The notes: generated by a model from the letters alone, not told the origin. 37,756 bases of DNA from Deltaproteobacteria bacterium (GCA_014191855.1 BJHF01000066.1:1-37756), one strand, 5' to 3'. Positions 1 to 8,425 are shown, counted from the first letter of the stretch. Numbers and translations are program-made.

Positions 1-683
1 TGGGACACCGCCTCCGCATTCGCGCGCCCGACATCCCCGTTGATCGCCGCCCCGAAGCGAACGTTTTCGGTGAGTGGGTACGCCATGCCGATGCCGAGGT
101 TGAACGTGCTGCCGAAGTCGTAGGCACCGAGCTGCGTGCTCGGGGCCAGCGTCGTTCCGAGGTTTCCATCCATCACGATCTGCTCGCCAAGCCGGGTTTC
201 CGCGCTGGCGAGCACGCCGGCCGCGAAGCCGCCAGCACCCACGAAGCCCTCTTCCGTGGCGGTGGGTAGCGCGATGAACGGCTTGAAGGCCAGGCCAACC
301 GGGCCATTGTCCATACGGAGCACGGGCAGCAGGCCGCCAATCCGGATGTCGCCGAAGGCACCCCCGTCGTAGTCCGCGCCGGGCGCGGCGATCACCGGAT
401 AGAGCGGGATGTCCACATCCAGGCGAACGACGCTGCCGAGGGTGTAGCCGCCGCCGAGGCGGATCGCGAATTGGTCGCTCACGAAGCCCTCAACCCCGTC
501 GGTGCCCATCTGAACCACCGGGTTGTGCGCGTACACGAGGTGCGCGCCCCCGTAGAAGTCTCCCGGCGTGCCAAGCCGGGGAGACTCCACCTGCAGGCCC
601 CCCAAGCCATCGAGCGAGGAGCCCGCGGGATCGTAGGGGTCGGCGTCAACGGCGAAGGCGGCGTGGGCGAGCAGGAGGAGCAT
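1..683 (-). CDS. Outer-membrane beta-barrel protein, N-terminal part (runs off window)
   Basis: The frame is open from ATG 683 to the window edge, about 227 codons, so the C-terminus is missing. It starts with a short hydrophobic signal (MLLLLAHAAFA, probable cleavage after AFA) and continues with alternating Gly/aromatic strands typical of an outer-membrane barrel, for example FGDIRIGGLLPVL and FNLGIGMAYPL. Many Myxococcota OmpA-family proteins begin with such a barrel followed by Asp-rich linker repeats and a C-terminal OmpA peptidoglycan-binding domain, but neither of those parts lies in the window, so the family is an inference. The ATG follows a GAGG about 10 nt upstream and is 48 bp after the stop of the sulfatase-like gene at 732, so the two may be co-transcribed. 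Confidence 0.75.
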   Translation of the reverse strand, partial: MLLLLAHAAFAVDADPYDPAGSSLDGLGGLQVESPRLGTPGDFYGGAHLVYAHNPVVQMGTDGVEGFVSDQFAIRLGGGYTLGSVVRLDVDIPLYPVIAAPGADYDGGAFGDIRIGGLLPVLRMDNGPVGLAFKPFIALPTATEEGFVGAGGFAAGVLASAETRLGEQIVMDGNLGTTLAPSTQLGAYDFGSTFNLGIGMAYPLTENVRFGAAINGDVGRANAEAVS

Positions 684-731
684 GGCGCTTGGGCCTCGGA
701 AAGGGTTCGCGCCGACGTAACCGCCGGAACG

Positions 732-3218
732 CTACAGCGCGGGCGCTTTCTCGGGCTCGGCCTTGCCGCGATCGTCGACCACCGGGGGGTCGGCATCGAG
801 GTCGCCATCAGAGGCTTCCGCGGCTTCGGAGGAGGTCTCCGTCAACAGCGGGAGGCTCCACTCCTCGCCGTACACGATGGGCTCGGGCAGGGCGATGCCT
901 TCGAGGCCCGCGGCGTCCTGCAGCGGCCGCTTGTCGATCATCGCCGCGCCCACGTTCACCCGCTCACGGCCGTCGTCCGTCTTCACCGCAACGCCCGTGA
1001 TCCGCTGCCAACCCACCGAGATCACCGCCTCGCCGGGCCGGGTGTACTGAGGGGTTGCCACCCGAAATGTGTCGTCAATCGACCACCCTGGCCGCCAATT
1101 CCACATCTTCACCACGCCCATTAGCGGGGTCCACTTCTCCTGACCCGTGCGCCCGGCCGCCTTGATCTCCGCGATCAACGTCCACGCTTCGGTGAGCGGC
1201 GCCTCGGGGCGCCATCGGCACTTCACCCACACCGACTCGGCGGGGATCACGTTCGGGTTGGTGACATCGCAACCAAGCAGCGAGACGACGCCGCCCCACG
1301 TTGCGATCGCCGGTGCGTCGTCCGGGCGCTGGATCGTCTGCACGTACTCCGCCTGCCGCGCCTCATAGCGACCGCGAACGCGGCCGTGCCAGGCGCGAGT
1401 TTCGAGCGTCAATGCCTCGCGCTCGGCCTTGCTCAAGGATCGCGACTTCTTCTCGGTCGGATCCTGCGCCAGATCGAAACTCTGGGCGTTGGGATCGCCA
1501 TAGTGGTCGATGAACTTGCTCTCCCCATCCCGCCTCGCGATGCAGCGGTGGGAGCGCCAGCAGGAATGGAACAGCACCCGACCTTCCGGAACGGGCGCCA
1601 GGAGCGAGGCCCCGCGGGTCTTGCCTGCCGTCACGGGGGCGCCCACCACCTCCAGGATGGTCGGCATCACGTCGATCTGCTGGCGATTGCCCTCGATGAT
1701 CCCGGTTCGCCCTGCCAGCGGCTTCCCCCACATCACGAGCGGGATGTGCAGCCCCTCTTCGTAGATGGTGAGGTCGTGCTGGTAACGCCCGTGCTCGCCG
1801 AAGCCCTCGCCGTGATCGCCGAGGAACACGAAGATGGTGTTGTCGGCGAGACCCTGCGCCTCGTAGGCCTTCACGAGCCGCCCCGTGAAGTCGTCGACGT
1901 AGCGAACGGCGTTGAGGTACTTCTCCACGCGTCCCGTGATCAGCGGGAAATCGAGCAGTTTCACATGCGTCGGCAGCTTGTAGTCGTGGTGCGAAGCCAG
2001 CGTGAGGTACGTCGCAAAAAAGGGACGCTCCGGCTCCTCGGCCGACCACGCGAGCCCCGGCGCGAGCATCGAGCGATCGTCCAGCCCGAAGTAGTTGTTC
2101 TTCTCCCAGATGGGCTGCGCAAGGGTGTCGCGATGCCGAAAGGTGTCGAAGCCCATCTGGTGAACCAGGTCAACCCGGTCTTCGAAGTCCTGGCGCGCAG
2201 GCTGAAAGAACGCGGTGCGATACCCCTGTTGCCGGAGCAGGTCGGCCAGGCAGCGGCCCGGCAGCCCGCCGGGGGCGCTCTCGCGTGCATCCCCGACGAG
2301 GTTCGGCCAGTCGCCACAAAGCGTGGTGATCAACGCCTTGGTCGTGTGGGTAACCGCCGCGTACATGTGACTGGCGTACAAACCCTCTTGCGACAGCCGG
2401 AGCAGGTTTGGCGTGGTTTTCAGCTCGGGATCGTACACGCTGGTGCGATTCGCGCCTACGCTCTCCAAGAGCACGATCACGACGTTCACCGGGGTCTTCG
2501 GCTTGCCGATCACCAGCGGGGCCATGTCGGCGGGTTCGGGCGGCGTGAAGACATCGTGACGGCGATCCATCGCCTCCCAGAAGAGGGACTCCACGAAGGT
2601 TTTCTGGAGGGGCTTCGCCTCTTTTGCGGGCCGAACCCGGCCTTGCGTTTCGTTGTAGACGGCCGGGAACAAGGCAAGGACGCAGAACCGGGAGAACCAG
2701 GTCTTCGCGTTCGACTTCGGCGTCCAGAAGACCGGAATCAGGGTGATGGACACGCCGACCGCCACGCCGACGTAGTCCCAGATCACAAGCTCGCTCGATA
2801 CCACCGGCCATACCCGGGCGAAGTCCTGGAGGCCGAACAACACCGTGTCGAGGTCGGCCCGCCCGCCGGTGATGTCGAAGAAGGCCAGCTCGGCCACCGA
2901 GATCGCGAGAACCGGGATGATCAACAGGTGCATCAACACCCGCACTCCACCCCGCCACCATCGGTTCGGTACGCGACCCACGAGCAGGCAAATCGCGAAG
3001 AACACCGGCCAGAATTCAAGCTCACCGAGCGCAACCCAGAGCCGATCCCAGCCGTGGGGCTTGGTGGGCAGTCGCGACATCACCCACACGCGCTCGCCCA
3101 TGAGCACCACGAGCGGGATCAGGGCAGCCAATCCGTAGACCCACGCCTCGCGCACGCTGGGGGTGAACCAGTCGAGGAGGCGAAGGATGCGCAGCCCCCA
3201 GGGGCGCAGTCGGTGCAA
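732..3218 (-). CDS. Membrane-anchored sulfatase / LTA-synthase-like enzyme of the alkaline phosphatase superfamily
   Basis: This 828-residue protein has about five N-terminal membrane segments (near residues 26-47, 68-81, 93-114, 148-165 and 175-188) and a catalytic domain from about 244. Visible motifs are VIVLLESVGANR (metal-binding Glu252), HTTKALITTLCG with the likely Thr nucleophile at 292/293, and FLGDHGEGFGEHG, the Asp-His metal site. There is no CxPxR sulfatase motif, so a phospho- or phosphoglycerol-transferase of the LtaS/MdoB/EptA type is more likely than a true sulfatase. After about residue 650 a beta-rich C-terminal domain ends in an acidic tail, which is not standard in LtaS. 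It probably acts on the periplasmic face of the inner membrane on a lipid or glycan acceptor; the substrate is unknown. The start is TTG 3218, the first start codon in the frame, with no clear ribosome site; GTG 3155 is a possible alternative. Confidence 0.82.
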   Translation of the reverse strand: MHRLRPWGLRILRLLDWFTPSVREAWVYGLAALIPLVVLMGERVWVMSRLPTKPHGWDRLWVALGELEFWPVFFAICLLVGRVPNRWWRGGVRVLMHLLIIPVLAISVAELAFFDITGGRADLDTVLFGLQDFARVWPVVSSELVIWDYVGVAVGVSITLIPVFWTPKSNAKTWFSRFCVLALFPAVYNETQGRVRPAKEAKPLQKTFVESLFWEAMDRRHDVFTPPEPADMAPLVIGKPKTPVNVVIVLLESVGANRTSVYDPELKTTPNLLRLSQEGLYASHMYAAVTHTTKALITTLCGDWPNLVGDARESAPGGLPGRCLADLLRQQGYRTAFFQPARQDFEDRVDLVHQMGFDTFRHRDTLAQPIWEKNNYFGLDDRSMLAPGLAWSAEEPERPFFATYLTLASHHDYKLPTHVKLLDFPLITGRVEKYLNAVRYVDDFTGRLVKAYEAQGLADNTIFVFLGDHGEGFGEHGRYQHDLTIYEEGLHIPLVMWGKPLAGRTGIIEGNRQQIDVMPTILEVVGAPVTAGKTRGASLLAPVPEGRVLFHSCWRSHRCIARRDGESKFIDHYGDPNAQSFDLAQDPTEKKSRSLSKAEREALTLETRAWHGRVRGRYEARQAEYVQTIQRPDDAPAIATWGGVVSLLGCDVTNPNVIPAESVWVKCRWRPEAPLTEAWTLIAEIKAAGRTGQEKWTPLMGVVKMWNWRPGWSIDDTFRVATPQYTRPGEAVISVGWQRITGVAVKTDDGRERVNVGAAMIDKRPLQDAAGLEGIALPEPIVYGEEWSLPLLTETSSEAAEASDGDLDADPPVVDDRGKAEPEKAPAL

Positions 3219-3271
3219 CCGGGACGTCGTGGTGGAGCGCGCGCGCGTAACCGAAAGGATACGGAGGTGGC

Positions 3272-4288
3272 ATGCAACTGTTGGTCGCGAATCCGACCGC
3301 GCAGTCCGGGCGGAACGCGGGGCGGATCGACGAGGCGCGGCGCCTGCTCACCACGGCGGGCGTCGATCACGACTTCCTGCCGACCCGCGCGGCGGGCAAA
3401 ACGGTGGACGATGTGGCCAAGGCCCTCAGCGGCGGAGCCTACACGGCGGTCATCTCGATGGGCGGCGATGGCACGTTTGCCGAGGTTGCCAAGGGGCTTT
3501 TGAAGTCGGGTGTCGACGTCCCGATGGCGATGATCCCAACGGGCACGGCGAACGACCAGGGGAAGTCATTCGGGATGGAGAGCGGCGAGTCCGACCTTGC
3601 CCGGAACGTGCAGGTGGTGGCGGAGGGTCACACGGCGCCGCTGGACGCCGGGCGGGTGACCGCCTTCGGTTCCCTCGATGACGAGCTGGCCACCGACCAC
3701 TTCTTCGACAGCGCCGGCTGGGGATTCTCCGCGTTGGTGCTGCGCATGCGGAACGAGGATCGGCGCCTCGTGGGCGGCGTGCCCATCCTTCGGGAGCTGT
3801 ACCGCGACCAGGCGGTGTACGCCGGTGCGGTCGTACGCGCAATCGCCTTGTCCACCGTACAAGAACAGCCCTTTGAAGCCAGGGTTACCACGCCGGCCGG
3901 CTCCGTGTACTTCGAGGGGCTCACCGACCTTATCGTGAAGAACACCCGAATCTACGCCGGCGCCTGGGTGCTGGACACGTCCGCTTCCCCGGAGGACGGG
4001 GAAATGGAGCTGATCCCCTTTCGAGGACGAGAAGAGCTGCTCAAGCGCGGCGTTGTGCACCATGAGCAAGTGCCCATCAATGAATCGGACCTCGCCGCGG
4101 CCGGCATCCCGCTCTCCACGGTCATCCGGTCGCCCTGGTTCGACATCCAGCTTTACGCCCGCCCGCTCGGGCAAGCGCCGGAAGCGCAGCTCGACGGAGA
4201 AGAGTGGGTGCGCGCGGAGCGATACCGCATCTCCGTGCTCCGCCACGCGATCCGCCTCGTCGTGCCGGCGTCGCTCGACGGGAAGTAG
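3272..4288 (+). CDS. Diacylglycerol/sphingosine-type lipid kinase family protein (YegS/BmrU/DagK-like)
   Basis: A 338-residue cytosolic kinase of the DAGK catalytic family, which phosphorylates a lipid hydroxyl with ATP. The nucleotide loop is at 64-71 (GGDGTFAE), followed by PTGTANDQGKSFG (89-101), the second signature of the family. The C-terminal beta domain carries the DGEEW motif near 309, as in YegS and BmrU. Length is normal. ATG 3272 is preceded by a strong GGAGGTGG at 3263-3270, one of the best ribosome sites in the window. It is divergent from the LTA-synthase-like gene with 53 bp between starts, and LtaS-type enzymes release diacylglycerol that such kinases recycle. That link is only an inference here. 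Substrate could be diacylglycerol, phosphatidylglycerol or another lipid. Confidence 0.88.
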   Translation: MQLLVANPTAQSGRNAGRIDEARRLLTTAGVDHDFLPTRAAGKTVDDVAKALSGGAYTAVISMGGDGTFAEVAKGLLKSGVDVPMAMIPTGTANDQGKSFGMESGESDLARNVQVVAEGHTAPLDAGRVTAFGSLDDELATDHFFDSAGWGFSALVLRMRNEDRRLVGGVPILRELYRDQAVYAGAVVRAIALSTVQEQPFEARVTTPAGSVYFEGLTDLIVKNTRIYAGAWVLDTSASPEDGEMELIPFRGREELLKRGVVHHEQVPINESDLAAAGIPLSTVIRSPWFDIQLYARPLGQAPEAQLDGEEWVRAERYRISVLRHAIRLVVPASLDGK

Positions 4289-4306
4289 CGTGGCCCGGAC
4301 ACTCGC

Positions 4307-5923
4307 GTGAACACCTGGTTGGAGCTTCATGTTGACGACGAGGTGCTCACGCGCGACCCGGGCGCGTGGCCCGAGGCGGCGGCGCTGCTGGATGGTGTCG
4401 CGACCGCCGCGGAGTCCGCGGGCGGGCGGCTGTCGTTCCGCATCCGCACAAAGTTCGCCGCGGCCGACCGATTCGGCTTCCTCCTTTCGCTTCAGCGGCG
4501 CGGCCATGAGGTGGGCGCGCATGCCCACGGTCGCGACCTGGCGAGCGCCGTAGCTGCGCTGCGCGCCACCGGAATTCTCCCCACCGTCATGGCCCCCGGG
4601 CTGGTTCAAGTCGGCGCGGCCGGCGAAACAAAGCTGCTCGATCTGGCGCGGAGCCTCGGCGCGCTCGGCATCACCGACCGCCTCGAAGCGCGGCGTTGGA
4701 CCTACCAGGGCTGGCTTCCGCGGCGCCACCCGAACGGGCTCTGGATGCTCGACGTGTCGGTGTCTCCCTTCGACTGGGGTGTGCTTCGGCGGGCCGGCGG
4801 CGGCGCGCCGCGGGCCGCGTTCGGGAGCCTCGACTGGGCGGCGCTGGATCGCTGTGCCTCGGTTCAAGCCAGCCAGGCGGTGCCCGCGGGCTGGGCTCCG
4901 TTCTTCGGCGCCACCTTCCACGAGCACGACCTGTGCGCGGAGCGGCAGCTCACCCCTGCGGATCCGACATTTGACGGCCTCCGGCGCTGGGTGGAGCGCT
5001 GGACACCGCGCCCCTCAGCAGAGGCGGCGGCCGGGCGCACGCTGGATGGGGCCGGCCAGGTTGAACGCACGGCAGCCTGGGCGGGCGGCCGCAATGCGCT
5101 GCCCCTCGCGCTGCGCTCGCGAATCTCCCGAGTGCGCGCGCGGAACGAGATTCCGTCCAACGACCTGCCTCCCCACCGCGTCGTCCGCGCCCCCCGCCCC
5201 CGCGTTTCGATCGTGGCTGTGCACGCGGGCGATGGCGGGCTCGTCGAGCGGCTCCGGTTCCTCGGCCTCGCGGACAACGCCGGCGCTCCCGACGCGAACC
5301 TGTGGCTCTACGCCCGACGCGAAGCGGGTTGGGCGGCGCCGGGAAACCCATCCCACGTGGCCGACGCCCGGCAGGTGCTCGATGCCGCACTCGGCGAGGG
5401 ACTTCCCGTCGTTTTGCTGAGCTGGAGCGGCGGAGGCGTTTCCGCGGCGCGCGCCCTCATCGACCTGGGTCGCGATGCACCGGCGCTCTCGGCGCGGGTG
5501 TGCGCCTGGATCGACGTCGAGGGGCCGTGCGATCGGCACTCACTGCAAAAACCGGGCGCCGAGGCCGAGTGGGCGGCGCTTTCGCCACACGACGACACGG
5601 TTTGGCGCGGGCGTGAGCTGGTATCCCTGTTCCCGGCGCTGGCTCGCCTCCCCTCCCCGCCGGCCTACCACCGTTGGCAGGGATCGCCCGACCATGTGCA
5701 CCAAGGTTGCGTGCTCCACGCGGAGCGGGCGTTGGCAGCGGCACGTTCCGCGGGGCTCCGTACCACGCTCACGCAGGTCGCCGGCCCGCTCCGCGAACAT
5801 GGCTCGGTGTGGCGCCACGCGTTGAGCGATGTGCTCAACGTCGCGGCTGTGGCCACGTCATCTGCCGGTTCGCTGCCGGTTGTTGAGCCGGGAGGCGCCC
5901 GGCGGCCCGCGCCTGCTCGATGA
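4307..5923 (+). CDS. Two-domain protein: polysaccharide-deacetylase-like N-terminus and alpha/beta-hydrolase-like C-terminus
   Basis: 538 residues from GTG 4307, 18 bp after the lipid kinase. Residues 1-235 resemble a NodB/polysaccharide deacetylase fold: LHVDDE (7-12) stands where the metal-binding Asp pair lies, GHEVGAHAHG (66-75) resembles the His motif, and an HEHD occurs at 205-208. Residues about 295-515 look like an alpha/beta hydrolase. VVLLSWSGGGVSAA (368-381) is a nucleophile elbow with Ser374 (preceding residue Ser instead of the usual Gly), PDHVH (461-465) may supply the acid, and EHGSVWRH (497-504) the His. No signal peptide is visible, which is odd for a glycan deacetylase and suggests a soluble intermediate as substrate. 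A role in removing acyl groups from a sugar or lipid precursor is inference. The last 89 bp overlap the convergent TPR-like gene. Confidence 0.6.
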   Translation: MNTWLELHVDDEVLTRDPGAWPEAAALLDGVATAAESAGGRLSFRIRTKFAAADRFGFLLSLQRRGHEVGAHAHGRDLASAVAALRATGILPTVMAPGLVQVGAAGETKLLDLARSLGALGITDRLEARRWTYQGWLPRRHPNGLWMLDVSVSPFDWGVLRRAGGGAPRAAFGSLDWAALDRCASVQASQAVPAGWAPFFGATFHEHDLCAERQLTPADPTFDGLRRWVERWTPRPSAEAAAGRTLDGAGQVERTAAWAGGRNALPLALRSRISRVRARNEIPSNDLPPHRVVRAPRPRVSIVAVHAGDGGLVERLRFLGLADNAGAPDANLWLYARREAGWAAPGNPSHVADARQVLDAALGEGLPVVLLSWSGGGVSAARALIDLGRDAPALSARVCAWIDVEGPCDRHSLQKPGAEAEWAALSPHDDTVWRGRELVSLFPALARLPSPPAYHRWQGSPDHVHQGCVLHAERALAAARSAGLRTTLTQVAGPLREHGSVWRHALSDVLNVAAVATSSAGSLPVVEPGGARRPAPAR

Positions 5924-6659
5924 GCACTTCCTGGGGGATGTGCTCGGGGAAGAACTGATACCAACCCTCCCCAAAAACCTTGAAGTCGGGGCGTTTGCGG
6001 TTGCTCATCGCCTCCTGGATCGCGAGCAGCCCCGCGTGCTTGGGAAGCGATTCCAGGCCTCGACCCACCACCTGCAGGGCCTCGTCGCGCCGCTTCGCCT
6101 CGTTGAGCACGTACGCATACACGCCGTAGAAGAGCGCTTCGCCCGACGGAGATGCGCCGGGCATGAACCGGGTCTTTCCTGGCCGCTCCACGTCCTTCAG
6201 CGTCGCCACCGCCGCATCCGTGCTGTTCTCCCGGTGCAGCACACACGCCAGCATGGTGCGGGCACGCCAGTCCCGGGCCTGCTCCAGCTCCGATTTCGAC
6301 TCGGTGAACTTCTGTTTGCTGCTTGTGACCTGGCGCTGCATCAACAGGGAGCACGCCTCCAGATAGTCGATGGCGCCAAGCTGGGCGTGGATCTGGGGCG
6401 CCACGAGCACCTGCCACTTCCCGAGCGGGAGCGCCGTGCGGAAGGTGGCCCGCGCAGCGGCCATGTTGCCGCCTTGAAGCTCCTCCATCGCCTTCTTGGC
6501 GATGAGCTCGATCTGCTTGCCGATGCGGCGCGATGTGAAGAACAGCGCGCCGCCGAAGGCGAGCACCGCCGGGATCAGCCCTGCGATCGGGCTAGCCGCG
6601 AACGCGCCGATGGCGTAGGCGAGCACCGCGCATCCGCCCGCGATGAGGAGGTTGTACAT
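5835..6659 (-). CDS. TPR-like inner-membrane protein of unknown function
   Basis: 274 residues from ATG 6659. The first 45 residues hold two membrane segments (about 3-20 and 26-42) with a short loop, followed by a cytoplasmic or periplasmic helical region rich in Ala, Leu and Glu. Repeated helix pairs such as AMEELQGGNMAAARATFRTA (57-76) and EAKRRDEALQVVGRGLESLP look like degenerate tetratricopeptide repeats, so a scaffold or protein-interaction role is likely. I do not recognise the family. It lies 50 bp downstream of the small lipoprotein gene on the same strand and may be co-transcribed. The 3' end overlaps the convergent gene at 5835-5923; both proteins have Pro/Ala-rich tails there that look non-essential. 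Confidence 0.72.
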   Translation of the reverse strand: MYNLLIAGGCAVLAYAIGAFAASPIAGLIPAVLAFGGALFFTSRRIGKQIELIAKKAMEELQGGNMAAARATFRTALPLGKWQVLVAPQIHAQLGAIDYLEACSLLMQRQVTSSKQKFTESKSELEQARDWRARTMLACVLHRENSTDAAVATLKDVERPGKTRFMPGASPSGEALFYGVYAYVLNEAKRRDEALQVVGRGLESLPKHAGLLAIQEAMSNRKRPDFKVFGEGWYQFFPEHIPQEVLIEQARAAGRLPAQQPAANRQMTWPQPRR

Positions 6660-6709
6660 CCGCGCGCGCTAACCGATCGGGCGCAGGAGCGGTGCCGCCA
6701 AGCCGACCT

Positions 6710-7285
6710 TCAGAAGCCGGTGTCGAAGCCTTCCGAGCCTTGCTCCACCAGGAACACGTCTCCCTTGGCGTTCGTGAGCGCGCCCGCGCTGCCATCCTCG
6801 CCGGTAAAACCATCGGTATACGTGTAGGTTCCGGCGAGGCCCGAGCCCTGCCAGGCCAACGTGGCGTCATACTTGAAGTTGTGGGTGGTGCCCATCGAGG
6901 TGACAAGCTCGCCGCGCACCGCGAGATCGAAGTTGTTGCAGTTGTCCGGATGCTCCACGAGATCACCCGACCACGTGAAGGACTGCCCGTTCACCAACCC
7001 CGGATCTCCCATGCGCTCTTTCGAATCGAACGCCGTGATCTTCAGCTTTCCGGTGCTCGCGGCCCAGGTGAGATCCCAGCGGGACCACCCGTTCGCAAAC
7101 ACGGCGTAACTCACGTCGTCGTACCCCTCCGCCGTGCCCGCATCGCCCGCCGCCGCCTTCCCCGCATCCTCGGGTGCGCCCATGTTCAGGATGTCGTGAA
7201 ACGCGGCGTAGGAGCCGTTGATCCGCGTGGGATCGTCGCAGTCCGCATCGCAACCGGGGAGCAGCAGCGCCAGAAGGAGCATCAT
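6710..7285 (-). CDS. Small predicted lipoprotein, function unknown
   Basis: About 191 residues. The N-terminus MMLLLALLLPGC is a short hydrophobic stretch with a lipobox (LPGC), so the mature protein should start at that Cys and be lipid-anchored. The rest is beta-rich with no charged helices and resembles a small secreted beta-sandwich; a conserved family is not recognised. I chose ATG 7285 (7282 is equally possible) because GGGAGG lies directly upstream (3 or 6 nt spacing). The frame stays open to a GTG at 7327, but that would put 14 extra residues before the hydrophobic core and run into the divergent ferredoxin start. A -10-like TAGGCT is found about 13 nt before the start. Confidence 0.68.
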   Translation of the reverse strand: MMLLLALLLPGCDADCDDPTRINGSYAAFHDILNMGAPEDAGKAAAGDAGTAEGYDDVSYAVFANGWSRWDLTWAASTGKLKITAFDSKERMGDPGLVNGQSFTWSGDLVEHPDNCNNFDLAVRGELVTSMGTTHNFKYDATLAWQGSGLAGTYTYTDGFTGEDGSAGALTNAKGDVFLVEQGSEGFDTGF

Positions 7286-7329
7286 CGGCCTCCCGCGCAG
7301 CCTATCACGCGCCGCGCTAACTACCAAGG

Positions 7330-7770
7330 GTGACTCCCGCGCGTTTCCCCCTGCTCGATCCGGCGCGTTGCGTGCCCTGTGGGCTCTGCGAGGTCGCTTG
7401 CGTGGAAACGCGAACCGGCCTGGCCGGGCTGCTCCCCGATGCGCCCATCGTTCTGGAGCAACGCCGGCTTCGGATTCGTGACGTCGCGGGGATACCCTCG
7501 TTGGAGGTGTGCGTACACTGCGCCGATCGTCCCTGCGTGGCGGTGTGTCCGCACAACGCCCTTGTCACCTTCCCGAACGGTCGGGTCGAGCTGGTTGAGC
7601 CTCGCTGCACCGGTTGCGGGCACTGCATCGCGGCCTGCACCTTTGGCGCGATCCGTAGGGCCACGACGCTCAACATCGCCGTGAAGTGCGATGCGTGCGC
7701 GCCGGTGGGCGGCGCCCCCGCATGCGTTCCCGCTTGCCCGACGGGGGCACTTTCGCTCGTTGTGCGATAA
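7330..7770 (+). CDS. Four-cluster 4Fe-4S ferredoxin (HycB/HydN/DmsB-like electron-transfer subunit)
   Basis: 146 residues with 16 cysteines in four ferredoxin-type groups: CVPCGLCEVAC (14-24), CVHCADRPCVAVCP, CTGCGHCIAAC, and CDACAPVGGAPACVPACP. This is the pattern of the dmsB/hycB/hydN family, which carries electrons between a molybdopterin, hydrogenase or aldehyde-oxidising catalytic subunit and the quinone pool or other carriers. No catalytic partner is encoded nearby. The start is GTG 7330: an in-frame TAA lies at 7318-7320 and no other start codon precedes the first cluster. There is no usable Shine-Dalgarno sequence; a TAACTA lies exactly 6 nt before the start, so the mRNA may be leaderless. 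The next gene, an EutL-like shell protein, follows after 10 bp. Confidence 0.9.
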   Translation: MTPARFPLLDPARCVPCGLCEVACVETRTGLAGLLPDAPIVLEQRRLRIRDVAGIPSLEVCVHCADRPCVAVCPHNALVTFPNGRVELVEPRCTGCGHCIAACTFGAIRRATTLNIAVKCDACAPVGGAPACVPACPTGALSLVVR

Positions 7771-7771
7771 T
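7766..7771 (+). promoter_or_regulatory. Possible -10 hexamer (GATAAT) before the EutL-like gene
   Basis: GATAAT, preceded by TGC as in an extended -10, overlaps the ferredoxin stop codon and is followed by 9 nt before ATG 7781, which has no Shine-Dalgarno sequence. It could give the shell-protein gene its own leaderless or very short-leader transcript. No matching -35 is evident. A chance match inside a stop codon is possible. Confidence 0.3.
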
Positions 7772-7780
7772 GGCCGGGCC

Positions 7781-8425
7781 ATGGCCATCGAGCTCCGCTG
7801 CTTCACGTACATCGACATCCTCCAGCCCCAGACCGCGTCGTTTCTGGCCACGGTCAGCCGGGGCTACATGCCGCTGGAGCGGATGGCCGCCGTCTTCTTC
7901 GAAGTGGCGCCAGGGATGGATATCAACGTCGTTACCGACATCGCGCTCAAGCGCACGTCGTGCACGCCCGGCATGCAGATCGTCGAGCGCCAGTTCGGCT
8001 GCTTGCAACTCCAACACTATGACCAGGGCCAGATCCGTGCGGCGGGGGAGGCGGTGCTGGAAGCGTTGAGCCTCACCGAGAAGGATCGCCTCAAGCCCCG
8101 CGTCGTGAGCGCGCAGACCATCACAGGCGTTACCGGCTACCACGCGCAGATCACCAACCGGATGCGCCATGGCAATTTCCTCGACGAGGGCCGCACGATG
8201 TACGTGCTGGAGGTTCACCCCGCCGGGTACGCGCTGATCGCCGCGAACGAAGCGGAGAAGGCGGCGAAGGTGGACATCCTGGAGATCCTGTCCTTCGGTG
8301 CCTTCGGGCGACTGTACCTCGGAGGTGACGAAGCGGAGATCCAGTGCGCCGCAGAGGCCGCGATCGCGGTGCTGGAGTCGATCGACGGGCGCCCGAACGA
8401 GGGGCCGGGCGCGGTGTTTTACTGA
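7781..8425 (+). CDS. EutL-like tandem-domain bacterial microcompartment (BMC-T) shell protein
   Basis: 214 residues, close to the 219 of E. coli EutL. From memory of the family, residues 11-60 (IDILQPQTASFLATVSRG onward, then VTDIALKRTSC) match the start of EutL repeat 1, and residues 144-200 match a BMC fold: an alanine-rich helix with the Ala-Ala-x-x-Ala-x-Lys-Ala-Ala pattern (AANEAEKAAKVDILE, 154-168), a beta strand around the pore loop (FGAFGRLYLGG), then the second helix. Tandem BMC domains form trimers in the shell facets and carry large gated pores. ATG 7781 is chosen because upstream open sequence lies inside the ferredoxin gene. No hexameric BMC-H, pentameric BMC-P or signature enzyme is in the window. 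Alternative: a BMC-fold protein that does not build a shell. Confidence 0.72.
   Translation: MAIELRCFTYIDILQPQTASFLATVSRGYMPLERMAAVFFEVAPGMDINVVTDIALKRTSCTPGMQIVERQFGCLQLQHYDQGQIRAAGEAVLEALSLTEKDRLKPRVVSAQTITGVTGYHAQITNRMRHGNFLDEGRTMYVLEVHPAGYALIAANEAEKAAKVDILEILSFGAFGRLYLGGDEAEIQCAAEAAIAVLESIDGRPNEGPGAVFY

Noticed and set aside
1386..3503. A 705-codon open frame on the plus strand across the sulfatase-like gene
   Set aside because: It is antisense to a gene with clear catalytic motifs and has Arg/Gly/His-rich composition, a usual by-product of high GC.
7691..7780. A 30-residue extension of the EutL-like protein
   Set aside because: It lies inside the ferredoxin coding region; ATG 7781 matches the family length.
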